Assembly (NCBI GenBank): GCA_015501055.1
Contig: JADNYV010000784.1
Span: 1-15,654, forward strand
DNA from: Mucidula mucida
Lineage: Eukaryota; Basidiomycota; Agaricomycetes; Agaricales; Physalacriaceae
DNA length: 15,654 nt
Reading direction: 5' to 3'
Part shown: positions 1 to 8,501 of the stretch, in pieces
Position numbering within the stretch: the stretch's first letter is position 1
Layout of the letters: every line of letters begins with the position of its first letter
Program-made: the position numbers and the translations under genes
Notes under the pieces: model-generated
Database searches by the model: none
Told to the model about the DNA's origin: nothing
What the model saw: the letters and a program-made list of their open reading frames with translations, nothing else

Positions 1-222
1 CTGCTCCCTCACTGCATCCCATTTGCGCAGTACACTACCTCATCGCTGGCTTGGTATATCTGTCTCGCAGCGAGAAAAGGACTTGGGACTTCTATGCTAT
101 CTACGGCGATTTCGGACATGTCAGCGCTTAAGTATTTGTACCGCACGCGCTTCCCCGACACGGTACTTTCAACGGCGTTTCAACTTGTTCCTGCATCCTC
201 TCTAAATCCTCCGAATCGGTAG
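1..222 (+). CDS. possible 3' end of an unrecognised gene cut by the left edge
   Basis: An uninterrupted + frame runs from the first base to a TAG at 220-222 (73 codons). Its composition is protein-like, with an aromatic/hydrophobic patch followed by a stretch of alternating hydrophobic and polar residues. It could be the last exon of a gene lying to the left. An AG at 29-30 could also be a splice acceptor, which would shorten the exon. I recognise no family, and 222 bp can stay open by chance, so this is weak. Confidence 0.2.
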   Translation: MLPHCIPFAQYTTSSLAWYICLAARKGLGTSMLSTAISDMSALKYLYRTRFPDTVLSTAFQLVPASSLNPPNR

Positions 223-742
223 ATGCTGTCTAGAAATTGACAAACTGGCGCACTTCACTTGATCTTGACGACCGCTGGCAGTACTCAGTAGTGATTCCCG
301 ACTTGGCCATCTCTATACGTTCTCCCACCTGGGGCCGCCTCGAATCACCACAGGCATTCATTTTGACGCCCGCCACCACCTTATGGTCTGATCAAATGAC
401 ACACTCGTAAGACTTTTCCCCGCCTTTGTGGTCCTTTCCCGCGCTCGGGTGGTTCGACTCTTCTTTGTCACTTTCTCGTTCTACTCTTATAAAATCGATT
501 CATATATCTACTGCTTCCTTTGAACCAACCTCCGTCAAGCGATTCCGATCACTCGACCGAAAACCGGGTCCGCTGTTCAAATTTAGCGAAAAGCAGCAGC
601 GGCGAGGACACATACGTGGACGACCATCTCACTTTGACATGAACACCTTCTCCGATCTGAGGTCTTTCATTATATTGTCTAGCATCCCACCAGACTTGCC
701 TCAGCCCAAACATCAATGTGAAGTGTCCCCCAACAGACTAGC
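223..742. other. intergenic region upstream of the first anchored-protein gene
   Basis: This 520 bp stretch has no gene I can support. It is pyrimidine-rich on the + strand and contains one good TATA-like box (488-494). A 116-codon frame spans 426-776 but overlaps the likely start of the next gene and has no family features, so I treat it as chance. Confidence 0.5.
488..494 (+). promoter_or_regulatory. TATA-like box
   Basis: The heptamer TATAAAA lies in a CT-rich stretch about 250 bp upstream of the ATG at 743. If used, it implies a leader of roughly 200 nt for the first anchored-protein gene. It is supported by sequence match only. Confidence 0.35.
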
Positions 743-1632
743 ATGGTCTCATATCTTCGTCAACTGGTCATCCTAGTGATTGGGTTTCTGTGGGCAACTT
801 GGGGTGTCTCGTTGGTACGTGCCACCCTGCGCACTGTAATTCCCTTCAGGCCTGACATTCTATTTTAACTAGAGCATCTTCTCCATTGTTGTAACCCTTG
901 TTCTCCCTTCCTTCTTCGCCCTCAGCCACCCATACGAGTACCCTCGCAGCGTACACAACGCGCTAAATCCTTGCCTGAACGACGGTGGCGCCATCAAAAA
1001 AGCAATTTCTCTCAATCGATTTCCAATGAACCTTCTGTCCGTCCACGGAAGAGAACGTCATTCCATGGACATTCCCATTCGTGCTGTCCATCTTCGGGCA
1101 GTTTTCCGTACAATCGGAGGCTTCGTTCAATGCACACCTCCTCCACCGAGGAGTCACTCTTCACTTCCACTAATCCTTCCTCCGATAATATCTCTCATCG
1201 CCGAGGATTCTGGTTGAAACGTTCATGGAATAAGACGCGCCCACTCTCACCGTTTCCTCGCCACTCCCGCGAGCCAACACCTGGGTCCCCCTACTCTAGA
1301 CTCATTCTCAAGACGAAAGCCATGTTCAAATCCAGGAATGGGCTCCCGGTCCAGTATTGTAACCCAAGGTATGGACTTTGTCTCATTATTATATGAATTG
1401 TCTCATTTTGATGACAGAAGATATCGCTCCCACCCAGATTGTGGCGCATGATGCGCTCTCGAGCCGTCCAGAGATCGAGATTACGTTGATGCCCGCAATA
1501 GCTCCGATAAATCGTTGTCATAGTCTACCCGAGGGTGACCACTGCAAGGTATGGCACAGGAAGAGATGGAAACGGTCAAGTCCGCGTATCTCAACGATTC
1601 CTGCCATGACTTCTAATGACTCGAGATTATGA
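743..1632 (+). CDS. membrane-anchored Ser/Arg-rich protein, upstream tandem copy (frame disturbed)
   Basis: Not a family I recognise. Exon 1 (743-814) encodes 24 residues ending in a strongly hydrophobic helix. A GTACGT donor follows at 815. The homologous acceptor is at 872 (58-nt intron) and continues the hydrophobic segment (SIFSIVV...), but that frame soon becomes non-protein-like and stops at 1215-1217. The frame resembling the downstream paralog starts around 926. It can be reached by a 111-nt intron 815-925, or by a missing base near 920. This frame carries a basic Ser/Pro-rich tail with GFWLKRSW, parallel to GLRIGRSW in the neighbour. A second intron is likely at 1369-1417. Beyond it the direct frame stops at 1449-1451, whereas a shifted frame to 1632 has KRWKRSSP like the paralog's KRRSSP. 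Either the gene is decaying or the sequence has indels. The exon coordinates after 815 are tentative. Confidence 0.45.
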
Positions 1633-2160
1633 CCTACATTATGCGCTTGTCTTCTAATCACTCTGTACTCTACATAGCACTTTTGTATCATTTCATTGGG
1701 TGGAGGCGCAAATCATTGGCTATGGCACCTGATATCTCCTGATATCCGTAGAAGCCGGATATATCGAAAACTGTAATCGCGCTGACAGCCTTCTCCGACT
1801 TTCCGCCACAATTCACGGTCTCCTAATTCACAAGGCATCGTCGAAGTGACACAGTTCGGTAGATGAATCATGATATGCATGAATGCAACTGTTGTCCGTT
1901 GGACGGACTGCGTAATCAGGCCGCGCAAATCTAAGCGACAGGAACCGTGATCAATAAACCGTCTCGGCACCGTCTCGGAATACGACGCGTTAATACCATA
2001 CCAACTGCGTACTTAAACCCTTACCACCATGAACACAGTCTTTCCTTTCTAGTCCCAAATCCTCCATCCTACAGATTCATTCTAATCTTCGTTCCCCTTC
2101 GTTCTTCCAAGCTGTACCCCTCACAGTACCCAAATGACACTGCTTGTCGCTTGCACAAAC
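1633..2160. other. intergenic region between the tandem anchored-protein genes
   Basis: No supported gene lies here. An 85-codon minus frame (1713-1970) has no recognisable features. The stretch holds an imperfect inverted repeat at 1741-1762 (GATATCCG against CGGATATA), an 11-bp tandem duplication at 1958-1978, and a seven-codon upstream ORF at 2029-2052 with a good start context (CCACCATGA). The promoter and leader of the downstream paralog must lie here. Confidence 0.5.
1958..1978. repeat. 11-bp tandem duplication (ACCGTCTCGG unit)
   Basis: ACCGTCTCGG occurs twice, separated by one base, about 185 bp upstream of the ATG at 2161. A paired site of this kind could be a dimeric factor-binding site or a simple slippage duplication. 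The sequence does not say which. Confidence 0.5.
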
Positions 2161-3186
2161 ATGGATCATGTTTTCCGCAGCGCTTTCATAGGAAGCGCTA
2201 GCATACTGTTCGCCTGCGTTGGCTATTGCCTGGTAAGCACATTCCTTAACGTTTTCGTGAAGATCTCTAAAACGTTGTTCGTGCGACAGAGTGTTGTCTC
2301 CGCCCTGTTAGGCCTGCTATTCCCCGACATCCATGAACGACCCCCGGCAAGGGCGCCCCCATTGACAATACGCACATCCGTTCAGCCCAAGAAGGGGTTA
2401 CCCAGTCCCTCCCGGCAACGAAGGGACGAATCCTTGGCGCCGCCAGTCGCATCACCACGCCTTGGCGAAACACCGCCCGTATCACCAACATTTAATCTCG
2501 TCGTTCAACCTGTGGCTGATTGCCCTCGTTCTCCCATTAAATCGGATAGTAAACAAGCACCTGATTTCAACCTCGACCGCAGTGGCGCAGTCATCGACGC
2601 GTCTTCGGATACGCGGGAAAACTCCCCGCCTTCCCTTCGATCTTCTACCTCTTCATCGTCATCTACTCTCATTCCTTCTCCCACCTCATCCGATTTCTGC
2701 CCTTCACAAAGTAAAGTGGGGCTCCGCATTGGGCGGTCTTGGACGCGGAAGAAGGTTCAATCATGCTCTTCACCCACGGACAGCACGCCGGGGGTCAAGT
2801 TGGCGCGCGTTCAGACACTCTTACCGTCGAAAACATCCCCCAAGAGCCTCGAGCCTCAAGGTACGTTAATTTCATGTGTCATCCGCATTGTGCTTCCGTC
2901 CATCTAACGGCACTCTTTCGTAGTCGGCATAAGCAAAGCCAAGTCATTTTGCATTGCAGAGAAGGGCCGAAAAGCATCGCTCAAACCACCGGTGCCGCGA
3001 CCACGTACTCAGCCATATGATGCTCCCTATTTTGCGCCACGGCCAATATCCGAAGCCGGTCTGCCAGAGCCAACAATTAGGATCGTAAAGCCCAGTCGCA
3101 GCAGCACCTTACCGCCACCAAGAAAGCGGCGGTCTAGTCCTACTCCGACGCCCTCTGACACATTGCTAAAGTCTTCTTCACCATAA
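2161..3186 (+). CDS. membrane-anchored Ser/Pro-rich protein, downstream tandem copy
   Basis: Not a family I recognise. Proposed exons are 2161-2232, 2290-2860 and 2924-3186 (301 aa). The start at 2161 has A at -3 and G at +4. It also gives a 24-codon first exon, exactly as in the upstream paralog, whereas the in-frame ATG at 2134 has a weaker context. Intron 1 (GTAAGC...GACAG, 57 nt) has a length divisible by three and contains no stop, so retention would add 19 residues inside the hydrophobic segment. Intron 2 (GTACGT...CGTAG, 63 nt) joins in phase. Residues about 7-35 form one hydrophobic segment (SASILFACVGYCL then SVVSALLGLLF), probably a signal anchor. The rest is low-complexity Ser/Pro/Arg: a poly-Ser run, an RSWTRKK patch and PPPRKRRSSP near the end. 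I infer a type II or type III single-pass protein with a disordered basic domain. Confidence 0.65.
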
Positions 3187-3502
3187 AGGACCATTTTCTC
3201 GTTCAGCCATTTAACGTACTTCATCATCTCGCAGTATTTACATAGCCATACGTTCTCGACGACTGCATTATTTGCATCATCCGCTCATTCCCAGCAAGCG
3301 TGTATAATATTTTCGGTGTATACAATGACCATAGACTCGCAATCGCTCTGACTCGTTTTCACTTCGTAGCCACATACCCACATACCCAAGCATTTTCCGT
3401 TACCAAACCGGAAAGCACGAAATTTACAATTTCACTTTGCGCGGACGACATTATTGCTTCTGATGCTGGTCGTCGAGGAGATGTTGATGAAATGCAATTA
3501 AA
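3187..3502. other. convergent intergenic region
   Basis: This is 316 bp between the 3' ends of the anchored-protein gene (+) and the monooxygenase (-). An 84-codon + frame crosses it (3300-3554) but runs into the last monooxygenase exon antisense and has no family features. I see only terminator/UTR space. Confidence 0.5.
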
Positions 3503-5173
3503 TTACATGGAAAGACTGTCAATAATCTCCTCTACTTCCCGGTCAAGGTCGTGATGCCAGACAGGTGCCATAATGTCTAGCAGCTGAGGAGTCAAGAGCT
3601 CCTCTCCTCCCCTCTCAAACGAGTCGTACAGTCGTCCCGTGTCCTGGCTTCGCGTAAGAATCATATTGGCGCGCGTCGTCCTCAGCTTCGAATACGCCTC
3701 AATAGCACTCTACATTATTGATCAACCAGACCGTTGTAATTCGCGGATATACATCAGTTACTCACGTCTAAGCTGAACCCAGACACTGCTTCCCGTAGTA
3801 AACGGACAAGGACGACCGCGTCTTCGAAGCCTTGTCCTGCTCCAGCGCCCAGATGCGGCAACATAGCATGTGCCTGTACATATGTTCTTGGACTGCGCCT
3901 TCCATGTCAATGGTTGACACTTACCGCATCGCCGATCAAGACGAGGCGTCCTTTCGTAAAGGTCGGGAGGGGTGGTGAAAGCGCATGGACGAACCACTTG
4001 CTGGACTTCTTCATGTGTTCGAGGAGAATTGTCGCATCGTCTCCCCACCCTGTGAATTCTTCCAAGATTTCGCCCTCAGGGACTGACTTTATCCATGGCA
4101 AAGGGAGCGCAGGCGACATAGGGATGTCGTGTTTCGCTACGAATGCGACCACATTGATCTGTTGCGAAGCTTTCAGACAACTTATGGGCCAAGACTAGTC
4201 AGGATATCCTTACGACTTCTCCACCCTTTACGGGGAAGGCGATGATATGCTATCAGGAAAGCTATTAGTTATCCGCGAAACGGAAATGGCGCCACAAAAC
4301 TTCACCCTTCCATTACCCACAAAACAGGTTGGACGTTCATCCAACACCAATTGAAGACCGGCAGCCTTCAGATCTTGATACTTGATCAGTGCTCTATAAG
4401 CAAGAGTGTTTGTGAACTTCATATGCTGAGTGTCGGCGTCATCTTGAACAAAATTCCTCGTCACACTACGGATACCATCAGCGCCAACGACGATGTCGGC
4501 GGCGACAGTAGACCCATCCGCAAAATCTATGGACGCCTTGCCGTCCGTGCTGGGAGACACAGCAACACAACGTTTATTGAAGTGCAGAATAGACGGATCG
4601 AGTAGTTCCACTACTGCTTCGAGAAATGTAGGTCTAAAAAATTCCGGTTAGTACTCGCTAAAAGCAATCACGCAAAGCTTACCGATAAATGGCGAAAGCC
4701 TCATCATCTTCTCGTGTGAGAGGATACTGAAGAACATAAGCCGAATAACCTGCAAGTAAGTTGAAGACTTGCATCGTAAAACAATTCATTCGTCCCCGGT
4801 CCAGAGCGATACCAGAATCTCCAAGCATTGGTAGGTTGTTGTACGCCTGGGTGGGCTAGTATCGTATCCAGAACCCCCAGCGCTCGGAGTGCTTTGACGG
4901 CGTTAGGGCCTTTAGGGAATCCTCAGCCAAGAGTCGAGACTCGAAACGGCAAAAGTCATTTTGCACCTATACCGACGCCTGCTCCGACCTCTTCAAAGGT
5001 GCTCTGTCGTTGTTATCAGTCGAAGAAGCCGGGAAACGCGCTTGAGAACAACGCACATGGGCTTCGTATACGTTTACGGTAATGCCCGCTTTGCAGAGAC
5101 CAACGGCACAGACCAGACCACAAAGACCGCCGCCTACGATCGCGACAGAGATATCTTGCTGTTTCGAATCCAT
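3503..5173 (-). CDS. FAD-dependent monooxygenase, salicylate hydroxylase-like
   Basis: This is a flavoprotein aromatic hydroxylase (PF01494, UbiH/salicylate hydroxylase group). Such enzymes use FAD, NAD(P)H and O2 to hydroxylate an aromatic acid; the substrate here is unknown. Nine exons: 5173-5057, 5003-4967, 4909-4769, 4749-4683, 4633-4306, 4249-4214, 4158-3925, 3873-3766 and 3709-3503, giving 424 aa, the usual family length. Visible motifs are the dinucleotide-binding VGGGLCGL (residues 13-20), EEVGAGVGIGPNAV (about 43-56), the ADGIRS motif (172-177) and the FAD-ribityl motif GDAAHAMLPHLGAGAGQG (from 318). Introns 1, 2 and 4-8 are 49-57 nt and join in phase. The exon 3/exon 4 join is abnormal: only a 19-nt GT-AG gap (4750-4768), or a one-base indel, restores the frame. 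The gene is either broken by one base, mis-sequenced there, or has a micro-intron. It is divergent from the FHIT gene. Confidence 0.85.
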
Positions 5174-5484
5174 AGAGAGTCAAGGCTCAAGGTCAGGACG
5201 GTGAGCAAGGATTTAGAGGTATCGGACCGGTAAAAAGGCAGATGTCAAATGACCCATGTAGAGAATAGAGTGAGAATTATAGCCTATTCTGAGAATGCAT
5301 CGGTGTGGTCCAGTGAAAATCTTGTAAACCGACTCGTGTAATTGATGTAAGCGGTCCGAGGTCGACGTCGTTGCGGAAGTACGAGCCATCACTGGTCGCG
5401 GTAAATGGTAAATGGCGCCTACAAGAATACACATCAATCCAGCCGTTTTAAACTCCGACAATTATACGCACCTTGTCCTCCTCC
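5174..5484. promoter_or_regulatory. bidirectional promoter region, monooxygenase / FHIT
   Basis: This 311 bp gap lies between the divergent ATGs at 5173 (-) and 5485 (+), so it must carry both promoters. On the minus strand CTATAAT (5276-5282) lies about 105 bp upstream of the monooxygenase start. A short direct repeat GGTAAAT-GGTAAAT lies near 5400-5412 on the FHIT side. I see no other clear elements. Confidence 0.5.
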
Positions 5485-6150
5485 ATGACCCCGCTCTTAT
5501 TCTCCACTATAGAGGTGACTCGACAGGTATTCTACCGTTCTTCATTATCCTACGCTATCGTCAATCTGAAGCCAATCGTTCCCGGGCGTGGGTATACAAA
5601 GTAGGCATTCCAAGCACAACTTTACTGACCATGCCATGATAGATGTGCTCGTCATCCCAACGCGGGTAGTTCGCCGACTTTCTGATTTGAACGGTGAAAT
5701 GGATATATAAATGACACGTCAATCCATGGCTGAACGTCGTCCACAGCCAATGAGTTGTCATCTCTAATGCACTCAGTTCAACATGTCGGACGGGTCATCG
5801 AGCGTGCATACGGCGGAGACGCGTTGACCATCGCCTGTCAGGTATAACACGAAACGCCTTCCGGCTGTCTGACGTTTATCAGTGGATTCAATTAGGACGG
5901 CAAGGCAGCAGGACAAAGCGTACCGCACGTCCATTTCCACTTGATGCCTCGAAAGCTCCAAGGCGATCGCTTTGAGAGCAACAACGACGCGATATACCCG
6001 GAACTAGAGCGTTCAGAAGAGAATCTGGGTTCTGAGATGGCTCATGGGTTAGGCCCCCAGCCTTTGCAGGTCGACGCTGATGAGAACCGTCCGCCGCGGT
6101 CTATGGAGGAGATGGAGACTGAGGCGAGTTGGTTGAAGACATTTTTTTAG
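5485..6150 (+). CDS. FHIT-like dinucleoside triphosphate hydrolase (HIT family)
   Basis: Histidine-triad hydrolase of the FHIT branch (yeast HNT2, S. pombe Aph1 type), which cleaves Ap3A to AMP and ADP. Four exons: 5485-5587, 5643-5693, 5747-5841 and 5896-6150, with introns of 53-55 nt, all in phase, giving 167 aa. The triad PHVHFHLMP places His at 94, 96 and 98, the same numbers as in human FHIT, with His96 the expected nucleophile. Gln83 (ACQDG) also matches, followed by GKAAGQSVPH. Other FHIT landmarks are LSYAIVNLKPIVPGHVLVIP (19-38), NDAIYPELE, and the C-terminal acidic helix ending in ASWLKTFF. Compared with human FHIT (147 aa), about 20 extra residues fall in the variable loop after the YPELE segment. 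The ATG at 5485 gives the expected N-terminus, with LLFSTIEVTRQVFY leading into the first strand. The RidA gene follows after 115 bp on the same strand. Confidence 0.93.
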
Positions 6151-6230
6151 ATTAAATCTACCGTGAATTGTAGATATAATGCTCTGCATATACCGAGGAG
6201 TCCGAGCTGACAGTATCTTGTTAAGACTCT

Positions 6231-6237
6231 TATAATA
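6231..6237 (+). promoter_or_regulatory. TATA-like box before the RidA gene
   Basis: TATAATA lies 29 bp before the ATG at 6266 and is followed by a CT-rich tract (TTCTTTCTTTCTC). Used as a TATA box it would place the transcription start only a few bases upstream of the ATG, so either the leader is very short or the real element lies further upstream. Confidence 0.25.
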
Positions 6238-6265
6238 GGTTCTTTCTTTCTCATCTACTACCAAC

Positions 6266-6797
6266 ATGACGAAGACCATTGTTTATACTGATGACGCTAT
6301 TCCTCCAATGCCCATTTTCTGTAAGAGATTCAGAGATGCCCTTGACATAGATTGATTTATGAATACAGCCCAAGCAGTCATATCCAGGGGATATGTCTAC
6401 GTGTCAGGGAACATAGGTTGTACCAAAGAGTTCAAAATCGTTGAGGGTGGCGTAAAGGCTCAGACGGTGCGCTTAACATGATACAGCATATACCCTTGAA
6501 GTGATGTGGCAAAATCAGCGCGCTGCGCTCGAAAACTTGTCGATCGTTCTAAAGGCGGCAGGCTCAGGCTTGGAGCATATCGTCAAAGCGAACATTTATC
6601 TCACCAACATCAAGGATGACTTTGCACCCATGAATGAGGTGTATGCAGAAGTAAGTAGGATCGTCATGCTTGGGCATCACTCATGTTCGTCCTAGTTCTT
6701 CGACAAAGCTAGTATGCCAGCGCGTACATGCGTCGGCGTCGCCGCACTGCCTTTGGGCGCGAGTTTCGAGATGGAGTGTATGGCCGAAATGCCCTGA
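6266..6797 (+). CDS. RidA/YjgF/UK114-family reactive imine deaminase
   Basis: Enamine/imine deaminase family that hydrolyses reactive 2-aminoacrylate-type intermediates released by PLP enzymes. It forms trimers; in fungi the homologs (yeast Mmf1/Hmf1) are mitochondrial or cytosolic. Four exons: 6266-6320, 6369-6466, 6519-6650 and 6696-6797, with introns of 45-52 nt, giving 128 aa, the normal length. Family signatures seen are SQAVISRGYVYVSGNIG (19-35), VEGGVKAQTRAALENL, IYLTNIKDDFAPMNEVYAEFF and MPARTCVGVAALPLGASFEMEC. Arg105 (PAR) and Glu120 (FEME) occupy the conserved active-site positions. The acceptor of intron 2 was chosen at 6518 because the AGs at 6486 and 6501 break the frame, whereas 6518 gives the canonical AQT-RAALENL join. 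No N-terminal targeting peptide is evident, so a cytosolic location is inferred. The gene is convergent with the dehydrogenase, whose stop is 80 bp away. Confidence 0.93.
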
Positions 6798-6877
6798 TAG
6801 CTCCATTTTTACAACAATTTTACAATTACAGCTTGTTTCCCATGTGCGCCGTCACTGAAAGGTTGTGTACAGTGCAA

Positions 6878-8309
6878 TCAATCTTCTCTAACGACGCGTG
6901 TGTGCTATGCCATATTAGCATGTCATTTCAATCACGGACTCTCAGAGAACATACCTTTCCACTATCAAATGCATCCAAACCGGCAGCAGCCCGAGATCCC
7001 GCCACGATCCCACTCCAGTCTAGTGTATCAACTACATCCTTGCCTTCTGCCTTGAGTGACTGGTGCAAAGCGCGTGCGGTAATCAAGTGCTGATGAGCGA
7101 TATCGACGAAAGGCATCGGCGAATTGTGTTGAGCTGTCAAGCGGCGGATATGTCTAGAAACTGTCAAAACAAATCACGTTCAGAATCTCGGTAAGGACGT
7201 ACGACGCGTCTTTGATTCCGCCATCGATAGCGAATCCACTGCTGCCGTCAAAGTTGTCCTCGTACATTCGCTCGGAGTACGCTAGCATCCCTGGAGCCGG
7301 AAAAATTTCTGAGGCAGAGTTCAATGTCAGAACAAGGGCTATGACAATGCCAAATGGCTCACCTTGGACGAGGCGACGAACGTTGTCCGCACCAACACCC
7401 GACTTTTCGCCGAGTGTGTAGGCTTCGCCCAAGATCTCGAGAGAGCTGATGATCATAGAATTACCAATAAGCTTGCAGGTTGGCGCTGAAGATGATGCAT
7501 GAGAAGATGTAATGTTCACAGTCTGGAGGTATACCTTTCTCTAAATTCTCTCCCAAGTCAATGACTTTGCGGCCGACTGCTGGGACAATTAGGTAGCTGA
7601 TTTGTTTCTTGATTTGATATTCGCCGCTCATCATGATGACGAGTTGACCTTTCTTCGCCACAGCGGGTGGGCCAATAACAGGACAAGTAATTAGATGAGC
7701 ATGAGGTATCGCGGAAACGAGTTGGTCCAGTTCGCCTAAAAACACGATTAGAGAGGAGAATAACAAGGGACCAGCCTTACCGGCGAGGGTGGGATATATC
7801 TGTGTAGTCCGATTTAGGAATATACCGGTTTAGAGCGACATCATCACTTACAGTACTGGTCTCCACGAATATCCTGTGTTTTGTGGAGGAAGAATTCTGA
7901 CGCACATCTGAGAGAAGATGAAGGATCGTGCGTCACGACATACCTTTATAGCGCCAGTCATCTGTTCGAACGCCCATTTCACGACCTCGTCTGTGGCCAG
8001 AGATGTGAAGATGATGTCGCATTCGAGTGCAATTTCAGTCAGACTATCAGCGACACGAATCTTGTCCTGTCCGAGTTCTTTGAACAGAGCCTGAGCTTTA
8101 TCTTTGTTCCTGTTCCAGACGAGCAGAGGATGCACGGCATGTTGAGGATGTTTAGTATGCTTATGAACGGCCAGATTGTGGGCCATATGATAGCCCATGG
8201 CTCCCAGTCCAACAAAACCAATTTGAAGAGGAAGGCCCGGAGAAGCTGGGCGAGAGTAGGGTAGGCCAGCTCCAGCAGGCAGCGCAGGGGACGAAAGATG
8301 GTCAGTCAT
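6878..8309 (-). CDS. 3-hydroxyisobutyrate dehydrogenase-like NAD(P)-dependent oxidoreductase
   Basis: Beta-hydroxyacid dehydrogenase superfamily: an N-terminal Rossmann domain (NAD_binding_2, PF03446) and a C-terminal helical domain (PF14833). Eight exons: 8309-7944, 7896-7852, 7799-7781, 7735-7535, 7485-7363, 7308-7203, 7153-6955 and 6904-6878, with introns of 45-54 nt, giving 361 aa. The cofactor signature GFVGLGAMGYHMAHNLA spans about 31-47. The substrate-contact region appears as IFVETSTIYPTLAGELD, then CPVIGPPAVAKKGQL. The conserved NSMIISSLEILGEAYTLGEKSG helix leads the second domain, and the catalytic lysine is expected in GGIKDAS (Lys284). The first intron acceptor (7897) was chosen because it restores IFVETST in phase. 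The final 8-residue exon HTRVVRED rests on a good GTATGT...TGCTAAT...TAG intron but is the least certain part. The N-terminal 30 residues are Pro/Ser/Ala-rich. The real substrate is unknown; such fungal proteins are often only distantly related to true HIBADH. Confidence 0.88.
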
Positions 8310-8501
8310 GGTGGTAGATCGAGAACGCGTTTAGATCAGTGACTTGTCCGAAAAAGGCATCCCACTAGTTGCGCTGCAGCAACCTGCACAACGCAAGATT
8401 TATCCTTTCCTCCATCCCCTGCCGTTGCATGCTCTCTCCGCCGCCGTCGACCTCTCTTTGACGAATTCACCGCTGGCATTCCTTGACGGAGACAGGAGAC
8501 C
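8310..8501. promoter_or_regulatory. bidirectional promoter region, dehydrogenase / kinase
   Basis: Only 191 bp separate the divergent starts at 8309 (-) and 8502 (+). On the kinase side an ATG at 8429-8431 opens an upstream frame that overlaps the kinase start in another register, ending at a TGA just after the first kinase codons. It could damp kinase translation if it lies in the leader. No TATA box is obvious. Confidence 0.4.

Noticed and set aside
426..776. 116-codon + frame
   Set aside because: It overlaps the start of the first anchored-protein gene in another frame, has no family features, and covers the TATA-like box.
1713..1970. 85-codon minus frame in the gap between the tandem genes
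   Set aside because: No recognisable motif, no splice partners that extend it, and it crosses the likely promoter of the downstream gene.
4910..4966. Stop codon after VGAGVGIG in the monooxygenase
   Set aside because: It is explained by a 57-nt intron (GTGCAA...AAAG) that restores VGIGPNAVKALRALG in phase.
5213..5461. 82-codon minus frame upstream of the monooxygenase
   Set aside because: It lies in the divergent promoter gap, has no family features, and is not in splice continuity with exon 1, whose ATG at 5173 gives the expected N-terminus.
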